Shown: positions 37,318-46,195 of the stretch, in pieces
How positions within the stretch are numbered: the stretch's first letter is position 1
Layout: every line of letters begins with the position of its first letter
DNA from: Mycobacterium lentiflavum
GTDB lineage: Bacteria; Actinomycetota; Actinomycetes; Mycobacteriales; Mycobacteriaceae
NCBI RefSeq assembly: GCF_022374895.2
Contig: NZ_CP092423.2
Location: forward strand, 4,836,001 to 4,900,000
Length of the DNA: 64,000 nucleotides
Direction: 5' to 3'
Notes under the pieces: model-generated
Databases searched by the model: none
What the model was told of the DNA's origin: nothing
Seen by the model: the letters and a program-made list of their open reading frames with translations, nothing else
Program-made: the position numbers and the translations under genes

Positions 37318-38081
37318 AGTGTCACCTTGACGCCGACCGCGGTCGCGATGATGTTTATCGTGAAGAGCGCTACGAACGTGTAGACGACGGTTTCGTTCAC
37401 CGCGTTGCCCACGCCGGCGGGACCGCCTCCGACAGATGTGCCCTTGTAGCAGGCGATCAGCCCGGCGGACAGGCCGAACAGCGCGGCCTTGGTGAGTGCT
37501 AGGACCAAATCGGGCAGCCGGGTGAGCACCGTCATGCCGGCGACGTAGGCGCCGGGGGTTACGTGTTGGATGAACACGGTGAAGAAGAACCCGCCCACAA
37601 GTCCGACCAGGATGACCACCGCAGACAGCAGGGTCGCGACGAATGTCGCCGCCAAGACGCGCGGCACCACCAGGATCTGAATCGGGTTGATGCCCATCAC
37701 CTTGAGTGCGTCGATTTCCTCGCGGATGGTGCGCGCACCAAGGTCTGCACACATGGCGGTCGCGCCGGCACCTGCCACCACCAATACCGTGACGATCGGG
37801 CCTACCTGGGTCACCGTGGCGAAGGCTGCGGTCGTGCCGCAGTAGTCGGCGGCTCCGAACTCCAACAACAAAATGTTAAAGGTGAACACCACCACTACGG
37901 TGTAAGGAATCGCCAACATCACCGTCGGCAACAGCGACACCCGCGCCACAAACCACGCCTGGATCACGAACTCGCGCCACGCAAATGGTCTGCGCGGCAT
38001 CAGCATCAGCGTATCCAACGCCATCGCGAAGAACCCGCCGACGCCTTGCAACGGTTTGGCCACCTGTGCGCCGGCTATCAC
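37314..38081 (-). CDS. yrbEA: YrbEA permease of the Mce transporter
   Basis: 255 residues from GTG 38081 with AGGAG upstream; first gene of the operon. MlaE-type permease with IREEIDALKVMGINPIQILVVPRVLA, the conserved cytosolic loop. The region upstream (to 38340) holds the operator-like ATTGAT palindrome, 245 bp from this start. Confidence 0.94.
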   Translation of the reverse strand: MIAGAQVAKPLQGVGGFFAMALDTLMLMPRRPFAWREFVIQAWFVARVSLLPTVMLAIPYTVVVVFTFNILLLEFGAADYCGTTAAFATVTQVGPIVTVLVVAGAGATAMCADLGARTIREEIDALKVMGINPIQILVVPRVLAATFVATLLSAVVILVGLVGGFFFTVFIQHVTPGAYVAGMTVLTRLPDLVLALTKAALFGLSAGLIACYKGTSVGGGPAGVGNAVNETVVYTFVALFTINIIATAVGVKVTL

Positions 38082-38312
38082 GGGGCGCTCCTGTTCAATG
38101 GGCGATCAGTGTACGAGCCCGCGGGTATTCTGCCGACCCGCTGGCCTCGAGGCGAGAGCCTTTTGGCTGCGCAGCACTCGTGGTGCTCCATGCAGGTCTC
38201 TTTTCTTTGTCGGCGCGCTGATTGGTCAGTCGACGGCCCCTGATGGGCCCGGGTCGTTGAGACGCACTGACGCAACGGTATGACCTCCGCCACATCGGCG
38301 GAAACGGAGAAT

Positions 38313-38340
38313 ATCAATGCGGCTTATTGATGAGATCAAT
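38313..38340. promoter_or_regulatory. ATTGAT-GAG-ATCAAT palindrome plus third half-site upstream of the mce operon (copy 3)
   Basis: Perfect 15-bp site at 38326-38340, preceded by an extra ATCAAT half-site at 38313-38318. It lies in the 740-bp gene-free region (38082-38821) between yrbEA and the 3' end of the acetoacetyl-CoA synthetase gene, so the mce operon is the only gene set it can serve nearby. Confidence 0.65.
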
Positions 38341-38821
38341 AGGGAATCGGGCTTTTTGGTCGTCGCGCCGACTCGGCGCTACCCGAAGGCCGCGCGCAGA
38401 GACTCTGGCGACATCACGTTGTCGCGCAGCGTGTTTGGGTTAGGGGCCGATAGTCGGCTGCTTGCCGACGTGCTGATTTGCGCGAGTCAATGCAGTCGCG
38501 TGCTGGGTTGGCGGTATTAGGAGTCCGAATGTCAATTCCGCCGCATTAAGCAAATGGTCTTGTGACGGTTGCACGCGCAGGCAGTGCACAGCCCTGAAGC
38601 CGTGGCGCACACGATGGCCCGACACGTTCACGGGCGGCTCCTCCGCCTCGAAACGAGAACTGCGATAACGCGTTCAGTGGATATCGCCATCGATCGTCCG
38701 CCGAAACTCAGTGGCGCTCGCGCACATCGCCGAAACCCAACCGAGGTCCCAAGGCCAGTCGGGTGCTCGCGTCGTCAAGTGACAGCAGTAGCGTCGTAGG
38801 CCACTTGTCCCTGAGGAGTAA
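38341..38821. other. Intergenic stretch, no gene seen
   Basis: Short frames only, none recognisable. With 38082-38312 it forms a long leader region upstream of the mce operon. Confidence 0.4.
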
Positions 38822-40768
38822 CTACCGCACCAGGCTTGGCGGGGTCGGCACCGTCGCATACCAGGCGAGAACGTCGGGGTTGTCGATGGCGCCGCGCTCG
38901 ACGACTCTTTCTGGGTCGGCGCCCTGCAGTATCTTCTTGATGGGCACTTCAAGTTTCTTGCCGGTCCGGGTATGCGGGACGGCTGGGGTTGCGAAGATGT
39001 CATCGGGCATATAGCGCGCAGAAATCTCGTCACGAATCACATCCGCGACTCGGCGCTTGATCTCGTCGGTCAGCTCTATGCCGTCGGCGGGAACGACGAA
39101 GAGCGGCATCCAATAGCCGCCGTCGGGTAGTTCTACACCAACCACCAACGCCTCGGCGACTTCCGGGAGCTGCTCGACGGCTCGGTAAATCTCGGCGGAT
39201 CCCATCCGAACGCCGTTACGATTCAGTGTCGAGTCCGACCGACCATGGATGACGATGCTTCCGCGCTTCGTTATCGTGATGAAGTCACCGTGTCGCCAGA
39301 CTCCCGGGAACTCGTCGAAATACGCTGCAGTGTAGCGCGATCCGTCAGGATCGTTGAAGAAGCGTAACGGCATTGAAGGCATGGGTTGGGTGATTACCAG
39401 TTCACCGACTTCGTCACGCACCGGGCGGCCTGAGGTATCCCAGCAGTCCAACGCGACACCCAGGTAGGGAACCGATAGCTCGCCGGGCCACACCGGGACC
39501 GTTGGCGCTGCGCCCGCGAAGGCCGACGCCACATCGGTGCCACCGCTGATGGACGCCACCTGCACGTGCGCGCCAAGGTGATCGCGCAGCCACAGTGACG
39601 ACGACGGCGGCAGTGGCGATCCGGTGATGCCGACGGTGCGCAGCCGCGATAACTGGTTGCGGCATGCCGGAAGCACCCCGTCTTTTATGCATCTCCGTAC
39701 ATAACCTGGGCTCATGCCCAGCAGCGTCGCCCCGGTGACGGCAGCGATCTTCCACAGCGCGTCGGATGCCGGGTAGGTTGGGCTCCCGTCGTAGCAGACG
39801 ATGGTGGCGCCGACTAGCAATCCGGAGACCTGCATATTCCACATCATCCAGCTGGGGCTGGTGAACCAAAAGAATGTGTCGCGCGGGCCGAGATCGCTGT
39901 GCAGGGCGAGCGCTTTGAGGTGTTCGAGTGTAACCCCTCCGTGACCGTGAACGATCCCCTTCGGCGGACCGGTGGTGCCCGAGGAGAACAAGACCCATAA
40001 CGGGTGGCCAAAGTCCACCGGATGGGTATGCCATTGGTGCCCGTCGGATTTGGTCACCGATGCCCAGTCCAGTGCGTCGCTGACCGGTCGCCCTAGTCGT
40101 GGTACCACCACCGTGGCGCGCAATTGCGTGAAACCTGTTTGAAGGGCCGTGATCTCGGCCCTCTTGTCCCATTCTTTGCCGGCATATCGGTAGCCGTCTG
40201 CGGTGACGAGAACCGTGGGATGCAGTTGGCCCAATCGGTCGATTGCGGCCTTCGCCGTGTAATCCTGCCCACACGAACCCCATACGGCGCCGAGCGCCGC
40301 GGTGCCGAGGAAGGCGATGACCGCTTCGGGGATGTTTGGCAGGTAGCCCACAACGTGGTCACCTGGCTGCACACCCAGTTCATGTAGTGCGCGAGCGAAC
40401 GCCGCAGTGCGCTGGAGCATTTCAGACCAGCTGATTGTGCTGATCGCGCCGTTCTCACTTGCGTGGATGATCGCCGGGCGAATGCTATTGGCCTGCCTGG
40501 CTACGTAGTCGGCGTAGTTGAGCCGGGTTCCGGGAAACCATTGCACCGCGGGCATGGTGGTCCCGGCAAGTACTGTTCGTGGCGGCGGACCTACGTCGAA
40601 GTAGTTCCACAGCTCACCCCAAAAATCGGCGAGATTGTCAGTCGACCAGCGCCACAGCGAGTAGTAGTCATCCAAATACGTTCCGGTTCGCCTGGCAACG
40701 TGGCCGGCGAAGTCGGTCAGTCGAGCATCACGGACAGTCTGGTTGGTCGGCACCCACTGGGGCTGCAT
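38822..40768 (-). CDS. aacS: Acetoacetyl-CoA synthetase-type acyl-CoA ligase
   Basis: 648 residues, the length and layout of AacS: N-terminal ACAS region (FWGELWNYFDV), AMP-binding P-loop SSGTTGPPKGIVH (about residue 265), YGDF/HGDF-like WRHGDFITITKRG motif and C-terminal RTGKKLEVPIKK with the catalytic lysine. AacS makes acetoacetyl-CoA from acetoacetate, ATP and CoA. It is the last gene of the VOC-hydrolase-HyuAB-BKACE operon, fitting activation of a beta-keto acid made there. Another beta-keto acid is possible as substrate. Confidence 0.9.
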   Translation of the reverse strand: MQPQWVPTNQTVRDARLTDFAGHVARRTGTYLDDYYSLWRWSTDNLADFWGELWNYFDVGPPPRTVLAGTTMPAVQWFPGTRLNYADYVARQANSIRPAIIHASENGAISTISWSEMLQRTAAFARALHELGVQPGDHVVGYLPNIPEAVIAFLGTAALGAVWGSCGQDYTAKAAIDRLGQLHPTVLVTADGYRYAGKEWDKRAEITALQTGFTQLRATVVVPRLGRPVSDALDWASVTKSDGHQWHTHPVDFGHPLWVLFSSGTTGPPKGIVHGHGGVTLEHLKALALHSDLGPRDTFFWFTSPSWMMWNMQVSGLLVGATIVCYDGSPTYPASDALWKIAAVTGATLLGMSPGYVRRCIKDGVLPACRNQLSRLRTVGITGSPLPPSSSLWLRDHLGAHVQVASISGGTDVASAFAGAAPTVPVWPGELSVPYLGVALDCWDTSGRPVRDEVGELVITQPMPSMPLRFFNDPDGSRYTAAYFDEFPGVWRHGDFITITKRGSIVIHGRSDSTLNRNGVRMGSAEIYRAVEQLPEVAEALVVGVELPDGGYWMPLFVVPADGIELTDEIKRRVADVIRDEISARYMPDDIFATPAVPHTRTGKKLEVPIKKILQGADPERVVERGAIDNPDVLAWYATVPTPPSLVR

Positions 40769-40788
40769 GATGAGAGCTGGCCGTAAGG

Positions 40789-41739
40789 TCAGGCTGGGGC
40801 GGCGAAGGCTGGTGGCTCGGTAGCTGGCTGTGGCGCGAGGCCCATCATCTGGCGGGCCTCTGCGGGCGTGGCTGGCTCCAGCCCAAGTTCGCGGATGATG
40901 CGCACCATGCGCTCGACGAGCATGACGTTGGTGGCCGGGACACCATGGACATACATCAGGTTGTCTTCCAGGCCTACGCGCACGTGGCCGCCGAGAAGCA
41001 AAGCGTGGGTGGTGGCCGGCAGTTGGGCTGCCCCGATCGCGCTGACGTTAAAGATGGATCCTTGCGGCAAGTGTTCCACCATCATCTGCAAGATCTTGGG
41101 CGTGTAGGGCAGGCCGCCTTGGAAGCTGCGATGGGCGCCGAGGACCATGTTGACGAAGTACGGCGGTTTATCGAGCCCTTCGCTGGTCAGGAGGGTGAAG
41201 TCCTGGAGGATATGAGACAGCTCGAAGACCTCCCATTCGGGCTTGATGCCGCGCTGCTGCATGGCTTCAGCAAGCCAGCGGCACCGAGAGGGCGGGGTGG
41301 CGAAGACGAGTTCTTTTTCACCGCGGGCCTTGGCGGCGACGGTGTGGGAGTCCAGGGTGCACATCTCGGCGCCAGCTTCGAGGCCTTTGATGCGTTCTTC
41401 GAATATGAGTTCCCACAGTCCATCATCGCGGGGTCGGATCATATCGCCGTGGATGCCGCCGCCGGTGGAGTTGTTGATGACGATGTCGCAGCGGGATCGG
41501 ATCCGCTCGTTGATCGCGCGGTAAACCTGCGGGTCACAGGTTGCTTCGCCGTCTGATGCGCGGCGGGCGTGGACGGCGACGACGCTCGCACCGGCGTTCC
41601 AGCAGCGCACGACATCGTCGGCGATCTCGTCGGGCGTGACCGGCAGGTTGGGGGTTTCGCTTTTCAGCGCCATTCCGCCCGTCGGTGCGACTGTGACGAT
41701 GACCTTCGGTGAACGTTCAATGGCGAAGGGATCAGGCAT
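40789..41739 (-). CDS. Beta-keto acid cleavage enzyme (BKACE, DUF849)
   Basis: 316 residues of the 3-keto-5-aminohexanoate cleavage (Kce) family, which condenses a beta-keto acid with acetyl-CoA and splits it to acetoacetate plus a new acyl-CoA. Landmarks: KVIVTVAPTGG, NAGASVVAVHAR, VINNSTGGG and VGLEDNL. In the usual GASxVHxHxRD metal-binding segment the first His is Ala55 here and only His57 remains, with Arg following instead of Asp, so the zinc site is altered. Overlaps hyuB by 8 bases and precedes aacS by 20. Confidence 0.87.
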   Translation of the reverse strand: MPDPFAIERSPKVIVTVAPTGGMALKSETPNLPVTPDEIADDVVRCWNAGASVVAVHARRASDGEATCDPQVYRAINERIRSRCDIVINNSTGGGIHGDMIRPRDDGLWELIFEERIKGLEAGAEMCTLDSHTVAAKARGEKELVFATPPSRCRWLAEAMQQRGIKPEWEVFELSHILQDFTLLTSEGLDKPPYFVNMVLGAHRSFQGGLPYTPKILQMMVEHLPQGSIFNVSAIGAAQLPATTHALLLGGHVRVGLEDNLMYVHGVPATNVMLVERMVRIIRELGLEPATPAEARQMMGLAPQPATEPPAFAAPA

Positions 41740-43996
41740 CGTTGCCTACTCCTGTGGTCGTGGCGATCAGGGCGTGGGTTGTCGATCCGGGCGTAAGGTC
41801 GAGGTCGAGATCATGGCTGGGCTCCTGATCGCGCCGGTGAATGTCCACAGCCAGCAGGTGTCCGGTGTGTGGGCAGACCCATCCGGTCGTTGCGAGGTCG
41901 GGGTGCAAAGTCTTGATTACAACTGCGGGCAGGGTGGGGACGACGCGTTTGGCTCCCTCCCGCCATCGCGTGCAGCCGGTGACCAGCACCGCGCCGTCAA
42001 CGGTTTGCACACGCCATTCACCGGTAGCGCTGCGCACCAGCCGAAGCCGGTCCGACAGCGCGATCCACTGGTCGGCGTCGATACAGCCCACCGGCTGTGA
42101 CGTGGGGTCGATCGGCGCCGTTGTCAGCGGAACATCCCCGGAGTTCTTACCGAGACGGACGGCGCGGATGTCGCGGCGTAGCTCGCGTGTGGCGTCCTCG
42201 TCGACGATCATGCCAGCGCCGTGTCCGTGAACCACGACGCCATAGATATCGTGGGCGGTCACCGGGCTTACCATGTCAAGGCGAACGTCGGTGGCGACCT
42301 CGTGGGGATCGCGATCCAGCGGGTCACCGATCCCACCGCCACCTTGCCAGGTGACCGCGAAGACGTCGGTATTCGTCAGGGTGAAGGCCCCCGGCTTAGG
42401 CCCGAGGCCGGTGAAACCGGCGACTTCCTGGTCGCTTAGCGGGTGCACCGAGGTTGCACGGCCCGCCGTGTCGGCCGGATCGGCGAGATGCCGTTGTCCG
42501 AGCGCCTGGCTGACGAGCCCGCCGGGACAGCCGCCCCCGAGTCCTGTCGAGTTCGGCACCTCGAGGCCGTGGGTCATCACCAGCGCTTCTGCGGTGTCGA
42601 TCGTCACGCTGAGGGCGACCTCGGCGCCTAAGCCCCCGCGCCGTCGGCCCGCGCCGCCGCTGTCGCGAGCCAACCTGCGGTGCAGGTAAAAAAGAGGGCT
42701 CTTTTGCTCGTTGGATTCCACATCGGCGATCGATGGACACGGTGTGCTTAGGGGTCCGGCGGCGTTTGGTCCATCGTGGGCGGCGAACGCGCCGAATCCG
42801 CCGGCGATCGGATCCATCAGGTGCAGGCCGAAGAAATGCCCGTAGTGGTCGCGGCCACTGAGGTTGAACGTGGCCATGGTGCCGCTGCTGATGGCTTGTG
42901 CGCGTGCGGCGTAGCGTGGAGAGGCAGCGAGTAGCCGGTTCAATGCGCCGGCTACAACGTTGCTGACCACCCAGATCGTCTCGACTGTCGCGCTGCCGAC
43001 GGGGGCCGGAGGCACGGCGGTGCACACCAACGCGTCGGGTGCGGTGACGGTAACCGGGCGCAGTAGGCCCTCATTCCACGGCAAACCGAATCCGAGTGTC
43101 GGGATCACTGCACCGGCTACACCGCCCATCAGCCCTGCCCGGGAGCAATTCACGAAACCGGGGGCCTGTGGCGATGATCCGGAGAAATCGAAGGTGAGGG
43201 CGTCGCCGCGTTTGGTCGCAACAAGGTCGACGGTGTAGAGGACGTCGTTGTGTCCGTCGTGTTCGAGAAAGTCACACACGCGCACGATGCCGTCGGGGAT
43301 TTCGAGCAGTCGCTGCCGCATGCGGGTGTGGGCGTCGTCCACCATCGCGTTCATCACTGCTTGCACCGCGGCGGTCCCATATTGGGTGCTTAGCTCTTTG
43401 AGTCGCTCGGCGGCGACGTTGAGGGTGGCGATGAAGGCGCGGATGTCTAGCCCGACTTGGGCTGGCAATCGGGTAGCGGCCAGGATCATGTCGAGTACGT
43501 CCTGCCGTAGGGTCCCGCCGTCGACGAGTTTGACCGCGGGGATCCGGATGCCTTCTTGCCAGACTTCCCTGGCCTTCGGCGACCACGACGAGAAATCCAT
43601 GCCGCCCATGTCTGTTTCGTGCGCCATCACGCCGGCCCAGGCGATCAATTCGCCATCCACGAGCAGTGGGGCGCACATCTGGACATCGTTTTGGTGCAGC
43701 GCCCCGATGAAAGGATCGTTGCCGATGATTCGGTCGCCGTCTTTGAGTTCGGTTCCCGAGTCCAGTAAGTGGCGGATGAGCGAACCGACCGGCGGTGCTT
43801 CGAATGTCACTTGATGGCCCATTGTGGCGAATGTGCCGTCGGGCAGGTAGAGGCCGGTGAAAAAGTCGCTTGCCTCGGTGACGGTGGGGCTTCCTGAGAC
43901 TGCTTGCAGCGCCAACCGCATCTGGTCGGTGATGGCGACAAGTCGTCCTCGGATAACTTGTGCTACAACGGGATCAGTTATCACCGGCGCGTTCAC
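41732..43996 (-). CDS. HyuB / acetone-acetophenone carboxylase alpha-like subunit
   Basis: 754 residues from GTG 43996 within the hyuA stop; longer than typical HyuB (about 550-600). Hydantoinase-B landmarks: NDPFIGALHQNDVQM, ETDMGGMDFSSWSP, GLMGGVAGAVIPTLGF and QGGGGIGDPLDRDP near the end. The extra 150 or so C-terminal residues are reminiscent of the extended carboxylase alpha subunits, with paired Cys/His (WVCPHTGH) that could bind metal. Either hydantoinase-type hydrolysis or ATP-driven ketone carboxylation is possible. Neighbouring BKACE and AacS favour the ketone carboxylase reading. Confidence 0.82.
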   Translation of the reverse strand: MNAPVITDPVVAQVIRGRLVAITDQMRLALQAVSGSPTVTEASDFFTGLYLPDGTFATMGHQVTFEAPPVGSLIRHLLDSGTELKDGDRIIGNDPFIGALHQNDVQMCAPLLVDGELIAWAGVMAHETDMGGMDFSSWSPKAREVWQEGIRIPAVKLVDGGTLRQDVLDMILAATRLPAQVGLDIRAFIATLNVAAERLKELSTQYGTAAVQAVMNAMVDDAHTRMRQRLLEIPDGIVRVCDFLEHDGHNDVLYTVDLVATKRGDALTFDFSGSSPQAPGFVNCSRAGLMGGVAGAVIPTLGFGLPWNEGLLRPVTVTAPDALVCTAVPPAPVGSATVETIWVVSNVVAGALNRLLAASPRYAARAQAISSGTMATFNLSGRDHYGHFFGLHLMDPIAGGFGAFAAHDGPNAAGPLSTPCPSIADVESNEQKSPLFYLHRRLARDSGGAGRRRGGLGAEVALSVTIDTAEALVMTHGLEVPNSTGLGGGCPGGLVSQALGQRHLADPADTAGRATSVHPLSDQEVAGFTGLGPKPGAFTLTNTDVFAVTWQGGGGIGDPLDRDPHEVATDVRLDMVSPVTAHDIYGVVVHGHGAGMIVDEDATRELRRDIRAVRLGKNSGDVPLTTAPIDPTSQPVGCIDADQWIALSDRLRLVRSATGEWRVQTVDGAVLVTGCTRWREGAKRVVPTLPAVVIKTLHPDLATTGWVCPHTGHLLAVDIHRRDQEPSHDLDLDLTPGSTTHALIATTTGVGNDA

Positions 43997-46131
43997 GGTA
44001 GTGGCACCTCCACGTGGATGAGTCCGAGTTCGTCTGTTTTGGCCCGACCTTGGGGCGGAACCACCACTACGCATCCGCGCAATTCGATCAGGCAGGGTCC
44101 GTCTACAGTTTGCCCGGCGGCCGGCACGTCACATCGGTAGACGGTGGTCGGGGTGGGTTGCGTCGGGTCGTCGAATACGACGGGGCGCACGTCGACACGT
44201 TCGAGCGGCCTACCGGATGCGGAGATGGTAGCTGTTCCATATCGATTCGAGGCGACCGCGCGAACCGAGAGCAATTCAAAGCCTGCCTCACGGAAGCCTG
44301 AGCCGGCGCCGAAGAGCTTCTCGTAGTCGGCTTCGAACCGCTGCAGCAGCGCGGTGAGATCGGCTCGGGTTGGCTGCGGGTCGATCTCGACATCGAGATG
44401 GTGCGCCTGACCGTGGTAACGCAGGGCCGCGGTGCACGCGACGGTGGCTTGCCCGGGGTTGGGAATGGTGTCTAGTGCCCGATTTCGCGTCTCGGTCAGC
44501 GCCGACTGAACCAGGGACGCGAGTTCGTCGTTGGGTTGAGAACCGGGCAGGATCCGCGCGTAGACCGTCCGTGATGCCGTAGTACGCAGGTCACTGGTGC
44601 CCGCGCCGAACGCTGACTGAGCCGTCGCGGTGGCAGGAACGATGAAGCCGCTCATCCCGAGCTCGCGACATAGTGCCCAGGCGTGTGACGGTCCGCTGCC
44701 GCCGCCGACGACCAGGATGAACTCGCGCGGATCGTGGCCTCGTTCGATGGTTACTGAACGCAGCAGGTCGGCCATGGCCGCGTCGAATACGACACGGATC
44801 GCCCGTGCGGCGGCAACTGCGTCGAGGTGCAGGGGTTGGCCGATCTGCTCGGTGATGGCCGCAGCCGCCGCTTCGGCGTCGAGCCGGATACCCCCGCTGC
44901 CAAATTGGTCGGGGTCCAGCACTCCGAGGACCAGATCGGCGTCGGTCGTCGTGGGTAGCGTTCCCCCTTTTCCGTAGCACACTGGTCCCGGGTCTGCGCC
45001 GGCGCTTTGGGGACCGACGGTTAGGGATTCACCGTTCACGGTGGCGATGGAGCCGCCGCCCGCGCCGATGCTGGCGATGTCGACACCGGGGACATACATG
45101 TCTGCCCCGCCGAAAGTGACGTCTTCGCGAAGCAAAGGGACACCGTCGACGATGACGCCGACGTCGAAGCTGGTGCCCCCGACATCCATGGTCAACACGT
45201 TGAGGGCGCCCAGTTGACGACCCAGGGCTTGGCCCGCGACGACGCAGGATGCGGGTCCCGACAACAGGTTCGCCACCGGCGTAACAGTTGCGGCCGCCGC
45301 CGGCACCACGCCACCGGCGCTGGTGGTCATCATGATCGACGCGTTCATCCCGAGGTCTGCGAGCCGCCGACTGAGGTCGAACAGGTACTTTCCGGCAACC
45401 GGGCCCAGTGCGGCGTTAGCGACAGTCGTTGCGGCGCGGGCATATTCGCCGACAACGGGGGCGACGAGATGTGAGACGCTGATGAATGCGCGGGGCAGCT
45501 GCTGGGCGACGATTCGGGCGACCGCGAGCTCGTGGTCGGGGTTCTCGGTTGCCCATAGCAGACAGATTCCGACTGCTTCGACTCCCTGCTCGGCCAACGC
45601 GGTCATACTTTCACGCACCGATTGCTCCGCTAGCGGCACGATAATCGTTCCGTGGGAGTCAACGCGCTCTGCGACCTCGATGACCAGATCGCGTGGCACT
45701 AGCGGAGTGGTGCGCCCGCGCAGGAAGTAATCACCAAGTTCCAGACCACGCAGCGATGCGGTGCCGCGTCGCAGTCGTCCGATCTCGAGCACGTCGCCGA
45801 AGCCGGCGGTGGTGATCAGCGCGACTTTGGCGGCGCGTCCGGTAAGCAGTGCGTTGAGGCCGACGGTCGTGCCGTGTCCGAAGCGGGTGACGCGCTGGCA
45901 TAATTCCTCGACCGGAATGCCGACGAGATCAGCCGCAAGTTGCACGGCATTGACGACACCGGTCACCACGTCGGGCGTGGTGGGTGACTTGCAGACCACC
46001 GAGCGGCCAGAAGGCGAACGCAGCCACAGGTCGGTAAACGTGCCGCCGACGTCCGTGCCGAGCGACCAGCCGGTGCCGTCACCGTCTAGGTCCTGCGAGC
46101 CACCGGTGGGGGCGGCTGACGTACTAGTCAA
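43993..46131 (-). CDS. HyuA / acetone-acetophenone carboxylase ATPase-like subunit
   Basis: 712 residues from TTG 46131 (GGGAGA upstream). ASKHA-type nucleotide-binding motifs: GTDVGGTFTDLWL at the start and LTMDVGGTSFDVGV in the middle, with RFGHGTTVGLNALL and FGAGTSDLR. This subunit phosphorylates the substrate or bicarbonate with ATP in acetone and acetophenone carboxylases, and activates the lactam in hydantoinases/oxoprolinases. Coupled to hyuB by GTGA. No gamma subunit gene (zinc-binding, as in acetone carboxylase) is present in the window. Confidence 0.85.
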   Translation of the reverse strand: MTSTSAAPTGGSQDLDGDGTGWSLGTDVGGTFTDLWLRSPSGRSVVCKSPTTPDVVTGVVNAVQLAADLVGIPVEELCQRVTRFGHGTTVGLNALLTGRAAKVALITTAGFGDVLEIGRLRRGTASLRGLELGDYFLRGRTTPLVPRDLVIEVAERVDSHGTIIVPLAEQSVRESMTALAEQGVEAVGICLLWATENPDHELAVARIVAQQLPRAFISVSHLVAPVVGEYARAATTVANAALGPVAGKYLFDLSRRLADLGMNASIMMTTSAGGVVPAAAATVTPVANLLSGPASCVVAGQALGRQLGALNVLTMDVGGTSFDVGVIVDGVPLLREDVTFGGADMYVPGVDIASIGAGGGSIATVNGESLTVGPQSAGADPGPVCYGKGGTLPTTTDADLVLGVLDPDQFGSGGIRLDAEAAAAAITEQIGQPLHLDAVAAARAIRVVFDAAMADLLRSVTIERGHDPREFILVVGGGSGPSHAWALCRELGMSGFIVPATATAQSAFGAGTSDLRTTASRTVYARILPGSQPNDELASLVQSALTETRNRALDTIPNPGQATVACTAALRYHGQAHHLDVEIDPQPTRADLTALLQRFEADYEKLFGAGSGFREAGFELLSVRAVASNRYGTATISASGRPLERVDVRPVVFDDPTQPTPTTVYRCDVPAAGQTVDGPCLIELRGCVVVVPPQGRAKTDELGLIHVEVPLP

Positions 46132-46195
46132 CGTCGGTTTCTCCCTTGTCTTGGGGTTGCGAAGTGTGTTGAGGAATTCCGTGCGGGGCAGCGGC

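Noticed and set aside
41732..46131. Calling hyuA/hyuB a plain hydantoinase
   Set aside because: Not excluded, but the extended HyuB C-terminus with Cys/His and the BKACE/AacS neighbours make a ketone carboxylase at least as likely, so the calls are left open.
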